The notes beneath the pieces were generated by a model that had not been told where the DNA came from, did not search any database, and worked only from the letters and a program-made list of their open reading frames with translations. DNA of 64,000 nucleotides from Nautilus pompilius. Its lineage: Eukaryota; Mollusca; Cephalopoda; Nautilida; Nautilidae. How positions within the stretch are numbered: the first letter of the stretch is position 1; every line of letters starts with the position of its first letter. The stretch is from positions 1-64,000 of the forward strand of contig JACATO010000049.1 of NCBI GenBank assembly GCA_018389105.1, in the 5' to 3' direction. Shown piece by piece: positions 12,857-24,304 of this stretch. The position numbers were made by a program, and so were the translations under genes.

Positions 12857-13039
12857 AAGTGTCCAAAATTTTGGATTACACTTTCTGAAGAATTGATAGA
12901 TATGTCAATATTCAGTCAATTAGTTCCTTACATGGTCAAGATAATTTATTGTTGGAAAGTCTAAATGGAGGAGAGTTGCTTCCCCGACCATCATCAGCGT
13001 TGTCTTCTGAGAAAGGACTCAGTGTATTATCATCATCAT

Positions 13040-13845
13040 CACCAAGGTAGTGTCAGGGTTGTATTAGATTCCAGTGGACAGCCAGCATGTGCTGTGATTG
13101 TCTGACAAGAGCACGGACACAGGCCTGTCACATCACTGTGATGGTGACACATTAACTCGTTGGGCCGACTTGTCTGTCTGTGTCCCACCCGCGCCGCCAA
13201 AAACTCCCCAAAAAGATCATTTTACAAAACATCTTCGATGTCTGCACAAAGTTTTAAGGCAGGCACGCACGATGAATACAACTCTCAAAGGTAACGGAGG
13301 GGTTATTCTCACGATTGGTACAGCCAAAAGCAAGAACAGGACGGGGGCATCTTCGTTCGAGTTCTCTGTTTAAGAGCAGACCAAGATGGCGGAATCGGCT
13401 TCGAGTTTGTGAGGTCATGCCGCCTCCCCTATTATAATCTCCTTGTTTCGGGGTTCGTAATGAAAAACTTCGCGCAGAGCCTGGAGGCCGCTGGCCGGGA
13501 ATTGTGGGTCCGGGCCCGGCCCGCCTTCGTACATCTCTCATTGGGCTTATAGCCCCCCTGCGCCGATTTGTTGGGGGCCCAAAGAGGAGCTGGTTAGTGC
13601 ACGTGTGGCCGAAGTCGCTGTCCAGTCCTTTAGTCGCAGGCCCCAATGGTGTTAGCCAAAGGGAGCGCGGCTCGACTGCATCAGACCTACGGTGGTAGCA
13701 GTTCGAGTTCCGGCCCCGTCTTTCTATTATCATTTTTCTTATGTTGCGTTAAAAGATCATTGTGGGCCCCCCCCCCTCTACCGTCCCTGAGTTTGTGTCT
13801 CCCGCCGGGTCTGAGGGGGACCACAGAGCTCACGTGACTTATGTC
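13040..13845 (+). promoter_or_regulatory. CpG-rich promoter-like island with YY1 motif
   Basis: About 800 bp of clearly higher GC and CpG density inside very AT-rich DNA. It holds AAGATGGCGG at 13383-13392, the classic YY1 site that often overlaps the start codon of nuclear genes for mitochondrial and ribosomal proteins. It also holds CCGGGAATTGTGGGT at about 13495, a weak reverse match to the ZNF143-type ACTACAATTCCC. NDUFS4 exons follow 3.2 kb downstream on the same strand, so the simplest reading is the NDUFS4 promoter. A minus-strand open frame of 159 codons inside it looks like a GC-rich artefact. It may be bidirectional. A GC-rich repeat insertion is the alternative. Confidence 0.55.
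13386..13408 (+). CDS. NDUFS4: Candidate NDUFS4 first coding exon (MAESASS)
   Basis: ATG at 13386 lies inside the YY1 motif and opens MAESASS followed by two bases before a donor-like GTGAGG at 13409. This phase fits the acceptor at 16636: TT plus A makes a leucine codon and the frame continues into MHLWTSNSG. The choice rests only on the promoter context and the matching phase. Exon 1 might instead be non-coding, with translation starting at ATG 16638, which already opens a plausible mitochondrial targeting sequence. Other ATGs in the island do not offer a donor in this phase. Confidence 0.3.
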
Positions 13846-13927
13846 TGAGGATATGAAAGAAAACGAATGGCTTTTAAACTGTATCGTTCAAGATCGATTA
13901 ACTGATTCATAAAACGCAATAATAATA

Positions 13928-13982
<55 letters not shown>

Positions 13983-16636
13983 TTGCAAGCATTAAAAGGA
14001 TAAACACGTCATAGCTTTTGCATTGTTCAATGTTTGAAATACTGTCTTTTAACAATGATAACTTTACTTGCACATTAACTTTTTCCATGCCAAGGTTGGA
14101 GAGCTCCAATCAGTGATGATTACATCCCACTGATCACCAATGTAACATAGTTTTGTCAAACTCGACAGATGGCTGGTCCACAGTAACAGATTTCATTATT
14201 TTAAGCCCTGGTGAGGAAATTCTGGATCATCTGTTAAGAGAAAAGTGAACCTGTTAATGGGAAGGACGTCAAAAACAGTTAGAGATGATGCAGCAAAAGA
14301 ATGTTTATGGTTATTTATACCGATGCTAAACATTTTAAAAGAATTAAACAAAAAATAACACGTTACAAATACAGTGTGTAAAGAGTTAACTGAAAAAGGG
14401 CAGTTAACTCAGCTTAGAAAAGATTTGATTTATAAGAATGAATGGTGGTTTGATTAGCCAGGAACGAGTTAGTTATCCCCATTGGAAACTTGTTACAAAC
14501 TAATGATTTCAGCTACTCGAGAACCTATACATGCACCAGTCAGTAAATTATCATGATATTTGTCACTTTTCGTCATATGAAAGAATAATTGCTGATGTCG
14601 CATAAACCGTAAGATGTCATTCATCAAAAACTTTAAAAATTACTGTAGTTGAAATGCAAGGGGAGACAATCGTTTTATACAGAGTTATTTCCCATAACAC
14701 AAGAGGTGTTTGTAAATTTAAATGGATTCCTTCGTCAGAAGGAGGTGTAAATTTAGAGTTATTTCCACTTCGTGTAACAGATAATTTATTTTCAGAATTT
14801 ACTTTTAATTTATTTAGTGTTAAATACAAAATATTTTGATGAATCTTTCCAATTTTTAGGAAGCGTTTTAAACAATTTTGTTTTTCAAATTCAAGATCAT
14901 ACTTTCCAGTCTTTCGACTTTTGACAAACTAATGTCTATATCTAGTTTTGTTGACTTAATTATTATTATTAATAATAATATTAGTATTAGTCTTAGTTTG
15001 TGAAAACTTAATTTTAATAGTAATAAACTGTTATTATATTGAGAAGCCATTGTGCTAACATATAATATGTTCTAGAAATCCTCTCCTGGAGCTAAAATAT
15101 CTGAAACAAAAGTCAAACCAGCTGACAAATCGCCTAGGCCCTAGGGGATTTTATTCACTTCATTTAACACAGAACCTATATCAAAAACTTATAAGGTGAA
15201 GCAAGTATTAATTGATATAATTAATGAATTGTTATCTTCAAATGTTTATAAGGATGTCCATTCATTTTTTTTCAATTTCAATCCCTCACTATTTCATCCA
15301 AGACTGGTGGAGATAGCTTAAATAACATGAACAAAAGAAGGATCTAACGAGTTTCAACTGAACAGTAAGCTTAAACTAGTAATTTGGGTGTCAGATTGGT
15401 GGAAAAGCATGTTCTCATTTTTTTCCAATTTTTTAATGTGTTTAATGAAGAGTTTTTCTGTACATTTTACTATTTTATTCTGTTAGTAATTTCATCTTTG
15501 TAATGCATGCCACAAACTGGTGTTGAAATTTTATTATAGCTTGCCACTTTTATTACAGTGTACTTGTGTACTGCAACACTGCTGGACTTATAGAGATGGC
15601 AATCTTTTATTAGTGGTTAATGCACCATATGAAAATAATGACAGCTAGTAATTTTTTCATCTTTTTAAAAATTCTGGTGGATGCATAGTCAAACTGAAAC
15701 CCATCTTTGAGAAGATATAACCAACATGCCTACCAAGTAGTATCTATCTGCTTGTTTCAGTCGGCTATCTCGACACTTTGTAGTGGAACTTTTAAACAAC
15801 ATTCATCTTACAGGCAGCCATCCATACTATTCATTTGCAAAAATTTGTAGCTGGTTTTTTTTCATAATTACTTGTTTTACACACAAAATGAAAAATAAAA
15901 ATTCATAAATGATGGCATTATTATAACATCATCAGTTCCAGATTTAGGCATAAATTAAACAAGCTACAGCATAGGGCCTCTCAATCCACAGGGGCCTCAA
16001 AAAATGTAAGACAACGTGTAAAAATGTGTGAATGAGGCCTAAAGAATTGCTACCTTGGTGTGGGAAACCACCATGATGAAAAATCGTAATTAACTCTTTC
16101 CACGGCAGTGTTCCATTTCAGAAACATCTATATTTTGGGACTCCAAGCTTTATATAGCTTAAGGCCTCACCAAGTCTAAATCCAGCACTGAAGATTGTTA
16201 TTTATTATTTTAACTTTTGATACATATCATTTTGTAGAAACTGCTTTGTAGTTATAAATTTATTAATATATAAAATCACAGATGCAACCACTTTTGAGAA
16301 TGAATGAATGGTCTTCTATTCCCAAGCTAGAGATCTGATTTTCTCTTTAGTAATAGTTCTATATTAAAAATTATTTGCCATAAATGTAGTCAGTAAACAC
16401 CATTTCTAACTGTGGCTGTAATTTCATCTAAAATGTTATCAAATTCATTTTAAAATGCTATATGATGTATTTTAGATGCACATAAAATAGTTTATTTTCA
16501 TGGAGATCTAGGGAATTTTGTTGTTTCTTCTCAAACCTTTATCAGTTTCAGCCTCTGATTTTAGCATTTCATGGTTATAGTAACTCAAACTAGCAGTTGA
16601 CCCATTTTTCAACTACTGTTACCATTTATGTTGTAG
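13409..16636 (+). other. Putative NDUFS4 intron 1 / AT-rich DNA
   Basis: From the end of the CpG-rich island to the NDUFS4 acceptor. It contains the rest of the island (to 13845), an AAT microsatellite (13917-13982) and otherwise AT-rich sequence. A stretch around 14160-14250 reads as an open frame containing STDGWSTVTDF, but I cannot assign it to a family. No other gene is visible. Confidence 0.45.
13917..13982. repeat. (AAT)n microsatellite
   Basis: About 20 AAT units with one early interruption. The poly-leucine open frame on the minus strand here is only the repeat. Confidence 0.95.
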
Positions 16637-16769
16637 AATGCATTTGTGGACTTCAAACAGTGGATTTCTTTGTAATTTCCGAACCTTTGCTTCAGAACGT
16701 AAAGTTATCAAATCAGACCTGGCAGCAGCAGCAAAAAACAGAGATGACATTATATTTGTTGATGAAAAG
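16637..16769 (+). CDS. NDUFS4: NDUFS4 exon: targeting peptide and start of mature protein
   Basis: NDUFS4 is the 18-kDa accessory subunit of mitochondrial complex I (NADH:ubiquinone oxidoreductase), sitting on the matrix arm at the N-module/Q-module junction. After the acceptor TTATGTTGTAG (ending 16636) the frame reads MHLWTSNSGFLCNFRTFASE, basic and without acidic residues until its end, as in a mitochondrial presequence. It continues as RKVIKSDLAAAAKNRDD and then IIFVDEK, matching the family's VDEK before the conserved domain. The donor is AAG|GTTGCA at 16770, a weak one. A second acceptor CTTCAG at 16695 could give a shorter exon in the same frame. The gene continues after a 126-bp intron. 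Confidence 0.85.
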
Positions 16770-16895
16770 GTTGCAATTTTTAATTCTTTTTCCTTTGTTT
16801 CAGTTTATTAAAAATATTACACGTTTTTGCAATTTCTTAATTATTTACCTTTTTAGCTTCCATATAGTGTTGTAACCAACCTTTTAATTATTCAG

Positions 16896-17071
16896 ATAGA
16901 CATAACTCCATTGTCAGGCATACCAGAAGAACACTTCAAGACAAGGCTGGAGAGAATTTTTGTACCAACAAAGAATGCCATGCAATCTGGTACGTATGGC
17001 ACTCGTCTTTGGAAAATAAAGTTTGATACCAGGGAGAGCTGGGAGAATCCATTAATGGGCTGAAGTTCCAC
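16896..17071 (+). CDS. NDUFS4: NDUFS4 conserved-domain exon with premature stop
   Basis: After TTATTCAG (ending 16895) the exon continues in phase 0: [20 protein letters not shown], then [20 protein letters not shown], then [15 protein letters not shown]. This is the core of the ETC complex I subunit family (compare IFVPARNNMQSG and WENPLMGW in mammals). The exon ends at a perfect donor GTAAGT (17072). The codon after GGC is TGA (17061-17063), where the family has TGG for the tryptophan of MGW. Three bases seem lost: GGCTGAAGTTCCAC instead of an expected GGCTGGGCAAGTTCCAC. The last 50-60 residues (SNM...GWSY... to the basic C-terminus) were not found before the JAGN1 gene. It is either a disabled copy or an assembly error at one site plus an unrecognised last exon. 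Confidence 0.85.
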
Positions 17072-17159
17072 GTAAGTAATGTAGCAGTTTTATTTAGGAA
17101 GGAACATTACAAAAATTTATGTTGAATTATCCTGTTTTCAGGGAGGTTAAAATCAGAAT

Positions 17160-17783
17160 AACTGAAATTTTAATTATATAACTATACATACATACATACA
17201 AGAGTGTCAGAGGGCCAGGAAGTTTTAAAACTTATACATATAGCTCCTTTTTATTCAATACATGTGCGTCCAGTCTGCTTTTAACAACTATTTGTTTAGT
17301 ACAGTTTAGTATACTTAAACCCTGTTGGCTTTGAGACATGTTCTTGCATTGTTTCAACATTTTAAGATGTTATCTATCATCACTCTTAAATCGTTTTTAT
17401 CCCCTACATTTGTTGTTGCATCTCTGTCATTTAATGAATACAATTTATTTTATCTTTTTATTTGCTGGGATGTTTATACTTGGAAGCATTAAATATCATT
17501 TGCCATTTGTGTGATCAGTTTACTAAATTTAAATCAGATTTGTCTTATATTAGTGTTCTATTTGTTAACCTGACTGCGTTATTGGGTGCTATTGGTAAAT
17601 TTCTTAATAGATCATATATATATACACACACACACACTTCAAAGAGAATAGGCCTGAGAACTAAACTCTGAGGTATTTTACTGCTGATGCACAAAATCTT
17701 AGAACAACCTGTAATGAATCTATAATTATCAGTTCTATAATAAAAGCCATGCTGACTTTTTAGGAAAATTATTTCATCTAAAT
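17160..17783 (-). mobile_element. LINE reverse-transcriptase fragment
   Basis: Minus-strand reading gives reverse-transcriptase landmarks of CR1/L2/Jockey-type LINEs: FLKSQHGFYYR near 17750 (family SQHGFR), then ISSKIPQSLVLRPILFE near 17650-17690 (family SGVPQGSVLGPLLF), and HKWQMIFNASKYKH near 17480 (family DKWQM.FN..KC). A CA microsatellite (about 17620-17637) has grown inside it. Stops and frameshifts are frequent. The fragment ends exactly where the hAT element starts (17784), suggesting the hAT inserted into it, but the other half is not visible at 21417. Confidence 0.75.
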
Positions 17784-18127
17784 CAGAGGTCTCCAAACTT
17801 TTCAGACTGCGGGCCGGATTGCATGTCTGAAACACCTGCATGTGGCGGATTGGATAATTACAAAGAAAAAAATGTCAATCAAACTTATGAATGATTAATA
17901 ATCTCAAACCAAAGAAATGGTTCTGCTAGAATCAGCAAATACTCAACTGTAGATAGGAAAATAAGGCCATTTTTGTTCAATTGTATTTATTTTTAAGATT
18001 ACAAATTTAATCAAAGTAAGTAAGAATATTGAGACACACTAACATAAATAAACACAAAGATCAGAAAAGGTTTAATGGGAATTATGGAACCGAGTCTTTG
18101 ATTTCAAAATGTCCCCGTAGTTAGGTT

Positions 18128-18355
18128 TTAGGTTCCAATTATTAGGATGGACGCCAAGTGTTCATCGGATAAATTCGATCGATATTTCGATTTGATATAC
18201 TTCATCTTTGAGAAGGTTTGTTCGCAGAGACAGGTAGTGCCAAACATCGACAACAATCCCATGGCGAATCGCCTCAAATCCGGAAAATGTTCAGGATGCT
18301 GGATTTATAAAACTTGATAAGATCTCCCTCTTTATACTTGCTTTGGAGCATTGCA
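18128..18355 (-). pseudogene. hAT transposase C-terminal dimerisation segment
   Basis: Reads LCEQTFSKMKYIKSKYRSNL then SDEHLASILIIGT and a TAA at 18128-18130. This is the conserved hAT C-terminal dimerisation region (compare LCE.TFSKM...KS+YRS.LTDEHL in GTF2IRD2/FAM200-type proteins). Upstream, IDAMLQSKYKEGDLIKFYK near 18300-18355 fits the preceding part. It is cut off by the Tigger insertion. Confidence 0.75.
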
Positions 18356-18360
18356 TCAAT

Positions 18361-20663
18361 TACAGTGGAACCTCGTTCGAACGAACCTCAAGAGAAAAAG
18401 CCCTTTACTTCGTTGGAGCCGAGTATCCGTTCCATCCCGCATATCATACAACTTGCTATATTGCTTATTTAATTGAGAATATTTGGTTTATATCATTAAT
18501 TTATTGCTTAAATTTTATATTATTGTAAATATTGTAAATTATTTTTATTATTATTATTCATTTAAGAGAATTATTCATGTGTATTATTATTAGTGAAATC
18601 ATAAGGAAAATAGTACAAGTGGATTTATAACCTTTATTGTAATAAAAGTGAGAACCAATCATGTCTAAGCTAGCATTACAAACAAGTTCAAATTATGCAA
18701 AAAAATCAGTAATGGTCTTCTGTTTAAGCCTCGATGTGTGGCTTTTGACCATCCAATCATGATATTCAGATATGGTTGGATCTTTGGGTGGATTCTCACC
18801 GGCCCACAGGAAGCGCTGAAGAGACCACAGCATATCTGCTACTTGGCGGGCGGGCGGTCGGTAGAGGCGAATGGGGCTCCTCAGGTTCGTCTTCGGCTTC
18901 TCCAACAGCAATTTCGTCTCGATCTTGTACTGCTCGGGCGATGTCTTCAACCGAGAACGGAGCAGAGGTAAGGAGGTTGTCGTCCACCGTTGCGTAGGCC
19001 TCCGCTTCCTCTTGCGTGACTTGCAGCCTCTCCCGCCTCAGCAGCTCCGCAAGCGGCAAGTCGTCTTCTTCATCGGCTGGAGGGGGCGCAGCAGTGTCGA
19101 TTTTGAAGCCACAATGGGAGAATGGGTTGGAGATTGTTTGCAACTTGACTTTGTTTCAAGCATAGTTGATGCCACCAATGGCCTGGAGCACCGCCCACGT
19201 GGGTTCCTCCTTCTTCTCGCAAGCTGGCACAAGACATTGGGTCACGTAGTGTGTCCTGTAATGGTGTTTGAAGTTTGCTATGATTCCTCGATCCATAGGC
19301 TGGGTGACCGACGTAGTGTTAGGGGGCAAGTACACCAACTTGCTGTTCTTCAGCGGTACTTGGACGTTGTGTGCCAAACAGTTGTCAAGCACCAATGCAA
19401 TCTTATTTTCTCGCCGAAACCGCAGGTCCTGCTCCGTCAACCAGCAAGAGAAGATGTCACTGGTCATCCACGCGTTGCTGTTGGCTTTCCAGTCCACCGG
19501 GAGTTTGGCTGGCTTTATCTTGTTACGGCTGAAACAGTGGGGTTTGATGTTCTTGTTTATCACCAGGGGTTTCAGTTTATCTGTGACAGTCATGTTGGAT
19601 CCCAGCAGAAGGGTGATCCTGTTCTTGGACTGCTTGCCTCCTCGACCGTCTTCGTCCTTATACGCGAGGGTCTTATTCGGTTGCATCTTGTAGAAGAGTC
19701 CAGTCTCGTCTACGTTGTAGATACAGTCAGGACTGTAATCGTTCAGAAGTTGGGGAAGTAGGGTGGACTTCCAAGCATCCATAGCCTCAGGGGCTACAGA
19801 CTTAGCCTCTCCCTTGATGGATCGGAATTTAAGGCCATTCCTAGCCTTGAAGCGGTCCAGCCACCCATTGCTGCACTTGAAATCAGGAATCCCCATTTCT
19901 TCTGCAAGCTGCCTGGCCTTCTCTTGGAGGTGTGGTCAAAAGATAGGAACGTTACTCGCTCGTGCATTTCTAAGCCAAGGGTCGAGAGCTTCTTAAACGT
20001 CTTGGTTATTGGACATTTTTAGAGTTTTACGTTTTGAATCAATTTTTTTTTGTTCAAATGCAACTTTGTACTCATCGCATTTGGAGAGCCAACTTGAAAG
20101 AGTACTCAAGGGCACTCCGAACTGCTTAGCAATGTCAGTCTTGCTCTTCTTGCCCTCTTCAACCAATTGGATTGCAGTGTACTTGGTCTCCAATGAAGTA
20201 TGCTTGCGCTTAGTAGCCATCGTTAAAACAAAAACTCCGAATGACAAGCAGTCTTATGCTTCACCTTAAATAGAGAAGATTTGTGGAGCCTCGGTTAAAA
20301 AGTCCGTTTGATCTGATACGACCCGGACTGGACCGGAAACGACACCGACAAGGCAAAGCGGGTTTCTCTTGATTATTAGATTAAATGTAAAAAAAAACAC
20401 ATTTCACACTCACAAACACATTAGAAATTAAATTACTGGAAATTATTTCTTAAAAGGAATTCTTTTTTAAAGTAGTTTTGAAGCCAAATACTTTGATACA
20501 AAAATGGTTCGTTCCAACCAAGTTTTTGATCCAAGCGAGCTGGATCCATCCCGTATATTTTTTGTTATAAACAAATGGGGAAAAATAAGAGAAGAAAGCT
20601 ATCACTTCGTTGGAACCGAGATTTTGTTCCATCTGGGGTTCGTTCGAACGAGGTTCCACTGTA
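18361..20663 (-). mobile_element. Tigger/pogo-type DNA transposon
   Basis: Perfect terminal inverted repeats begin CAGTGGAACCTCGTTCGAAC at 18363 and, on the minus strand, at 20661; they run about 25 bp. TA flanks both sides (18361-18362 and 20662-20663), the pogo/Tigger target site. Inside each end is a subterminal direct repeat, CTTCGTTGGAGCCGAG at left and CTTCGTTGGAACCGAG at right. The element is about 2.3 kb, close to full length for the family, and sits inside the hAT element, so it is younger. Confidence 0.92.
18693..20220 (-). pseudogene. Tigger (pogo) transposase, nearly intact but with three stops and a frameshift
   Basis: Pogo/CENP-B-like transposase. The start is MATKRKHTSLETKYTAIQLV at 20220, followed by a helix-turn-helix (KSKTDIAKQFGVPLSTLSSW). 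The second DNA-binding part includes CSNGWLDRFKARNGLKFRS. The DDE core is complete: IYNVDETGLFYK, IALVLDNCLAHN, and SVTQPMDRGII supplying the three aspartates. One frame runs from 20220 to about 18840 with only three in-frame stops (TAA near 19996 after NNQDV, TGA near 19930 after VPIF, TGA near 19158 after GGINYA). One frameshift near 18840-18860 then leads to a C-terminus ending LKQKTITDFFA (stop at 18693). About 509 codons in all. Domesticated relatives are the TIGD/JRK genes, but these stops argue against use here. Confidence 0.9.
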
Positions 20664-20689
20664 TTTCTAACTGAAGCCGGTTTGGGAGA

Positions 20690-21100
20690 GTTTCAACGTT
20701 GCAATCGAACGGGTTTTGAAACAGCTTAATTTCCTGTTTTCTGATCAAGATCAGAAAATCGTTGCAGAAATTGTGCTAATAAGTCTGTAATGACTTCTAT
20801 AGCAAAACCAAAAGGAAATTCCACCTCTCCCTTCGTTCGCAACTTGTCAGAGCATGGATGGAAAATGAGCCAAGTTCTTAACAAGAAGCTGTCCTTCAAA
20901 GAGTTTCAATTTTTTTCGGAAAGCCTGGCGACGTGCGTTAAGAGATCACAAATCAGATTTGTTTCATCTTGCAATTTAAGATTCATACTGACTTTGGACG
21001 CGAACTGTATTAAATATTTAAGTAGATAACATTCAGAGAAATCAGCAAGACTTCTATATCGTACTACATGCAATAGCACAGCCAAAACTAATTCAAACAT
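20690..21100 (-). pseudogene. hAT transposase internal segment
   Basis: The part of the hAT transposase lying on the far side of the Tigger. It reads MNLKLQDETNLICDLLTHVA, which matches the NLKLQGK..LICDL..HV.AF stretch of GTF2IRD2/ZBED-type hAT proteins. In a second frame VEFPFGFAIEVITDLLAQFL follows. Frames shift between the two blocks, so it is non-functional. Confidence 0.65.
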
Positions 21101-21416
21101 AGAATAAGTAATTGGTGCAAAGACAGAACAGAGTCACTCACAGAATTAAACAAAAGTCGCTTTCTTTCGCCGGTTAGTTTCCAGACGTTGCGAGTGTCTC
21201 AACAGGGCTGATAACGATTGATTGAGCTGCAGACGCAGTTTATAAACTAGCCACTGAATAATGACCATGTTAACTGCCTCAAAGCGGTTAAGTTTACAAG
21301 CCGTCTATGTCTATAAATCTTTTTGAGCAAATAAAAATTAGATGTTTGTGTTTTTTCTACAGCCCGACCGCGTGGTTGGGGGAAAGTCGCCGCGGGCCGT
21401 AGTTTGGAGATCTCTG

Positions 21417-21809
21417 CAGTCCGGGGGATCGCGTCGTGCGCGACGTTAGAACTGACGTATACCCGGTCTAACCACCTGTCGGAATAACGGGTGTAGGATT
21501 GAGTGTCTGGGTATTTATTGCTAAACGCGTCCAGCAGATCGTAACGCGTGCATAAAGTCTGCAGTTGTTTCGAGCCTGCTAGGTGCCCCCGATGATTAGT
21601 TTCCTGACCCTGTCTGTGATCGGGGACACCCGCATCTTTTTTAAAATCTTTTTGCCAAGACTACACTTCCCACATTCAGAACGTACACTGGATAGGAAGA
21701 GTCCTTCAGAGGTTGCGGAATTCATTAATATTTAATACAAAACCATTCCGCACCTTCAAAGGAAGTCGTCTCTTTAGATACTCTTGAGGTTTCATTCTTC
21801 CCTCTAAAG
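21417..21809. other. GC-rich orphan segment with hairpin and T-run
   Basis: Segment between the two hAT elements with many CpGs (21417-21640), unlike the AT-rich surroundings. GGTGCCCCCGAT (21582-21593) and ATCGGGGACACC (21619-21630) can form a 12-bp stem with one mismatch and a 25-base loop. A TTTTTT run follows at 21637-21642. GTTTCGAGCC, a loose box B, lies at about 21567. It could be an old SINE, a structured-RNA gene, or the remnant of another element. I recognise no family. The part from 21640 to 21809 is ordinary. Confidence 0.35.
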
Positions 21810-21919
21810 CAGTTTTTCCCAACCCCGGGGGGGGGTGTGTAATGAGCAAGTCCCTGATTTAGAAATTTGTAGAATAAAATATAAACAAAAAATGTAATTT
21901 ATCTACATATTACTAAAAC

Positions 21920-22460
21920 TCTATATATATATAATGTTCCAGAAATACAGCCAAAACGGTACACGATAGCACAATAATTTTATGGTCACCTTACTCACCA
22001 TTCGCCTGCGGTCTGCAGTACCAAGTTCCGTTCAAATCGGGCAAAGAAAAATGTAATTATTAAGACTTTTGTAATTATTACCAGCAATACAGTATGCTTG
22101 AATTTAGCGGCTGCTTTGTCATGTCCTAATATGGCAACAGCAAAGTAAGGTAGACTGAAATCGAGAACGAGGCTAGTGCGGTTGAGGGGCCAGGCCGCTA
22201 CATTACGATTTGACGGTTATTTTGAATACAAAGTGAGCGTCAAAAATAAATAAAATTGTGTTTAGAAGTTTATAAATATCAACAACACGCCAAGAAGAGG
22301 GAGCAAACGAGTTGCGGGATGGTCAAGGAACGACGGAAAGAGCCGTCGAGAAGCAGTAAGGAGCAAAAGAGAACAAGAGACGCAACAAGAAAGAACTGAA
22401 CGTCTTCAGGATCTCAGAAAGATCTCAAAACAGAAGCCGCTGGGGTAACGGGTCGTCTAG
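21920..22460 (+). mobile_element. Possible non-autonomous Helitron inside the hAT element
   Basis: Starts TCTATATATATAATG and ends GGGTCGTCTAG followed by T, fitting the 5'-TC and CTRR-3' rule for Helitrons. Near the 3' end a short open frame encodes a basic, arginine-rich stretch (SKRVAGWSRNDGKSRREAV and on) similar in style to the N-terminal region of Helitron proteins. The base before TC is C and not the expected A, and I see no clear terminal hairpin, so this is tentative. Confidence 0.4.
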
Positions 22461-22574
22461 TTACTTATATAAACATTCTTATCAGTACTCTCTTTTGTTA
22501 TAAATAAAATTATAATTTTTTAGAAATTTCTCATTTAAATTATCCTATTTTCATTATTTTTTTTCAGAGTTAAA

Positions 22575-24304
<1,730 letters not shown>

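Larger units (their letters stand above)
17784..21416 (-). mobile_element. hAT transposon (GTF2IRD2/FAM200-like), interrupted by Tigger
   Basis: The left end is CAGAGGTCTCCAAACTTTTC. The right end read inward on the minus strand from 21416 is CAGAGATCTCCAAACTACGG. Both continue into a CTGCGGGCCGG-like or GGCCCGCGG-like stretch, the pattern of hAT termini. The 8 bp outside do not match (ATCTAAAT at left, CAGTCCGG at right), so there is no target duplication and one flank may have been rearranged. Coding remnants on the minus strand flank a younger Tigger element (18363-20661). Without the Tigger the element would be about 1.33 kb, internally deleted. Confidence 0.75.

Noticed and set aside
13254..13733. 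159-codon minus-strand open frame in the CpG island
   Set aside because: Low-complexity Arg/Pro/Gly composition typical of GC-rich DNA read in a non-coding frame; no domain recognised.
14130..14830. Possible transposase (STDGWSTVTDF reading)
   Set aside because: A single short motif-like stretch without further matching blocks or terminal repeats; not enough to call an element.
18871..19761. 296-codon plus-strand open frame
   Set aside because: It is the antisense of the Tigger transposase, whose DDE motifs are on the minus strand.
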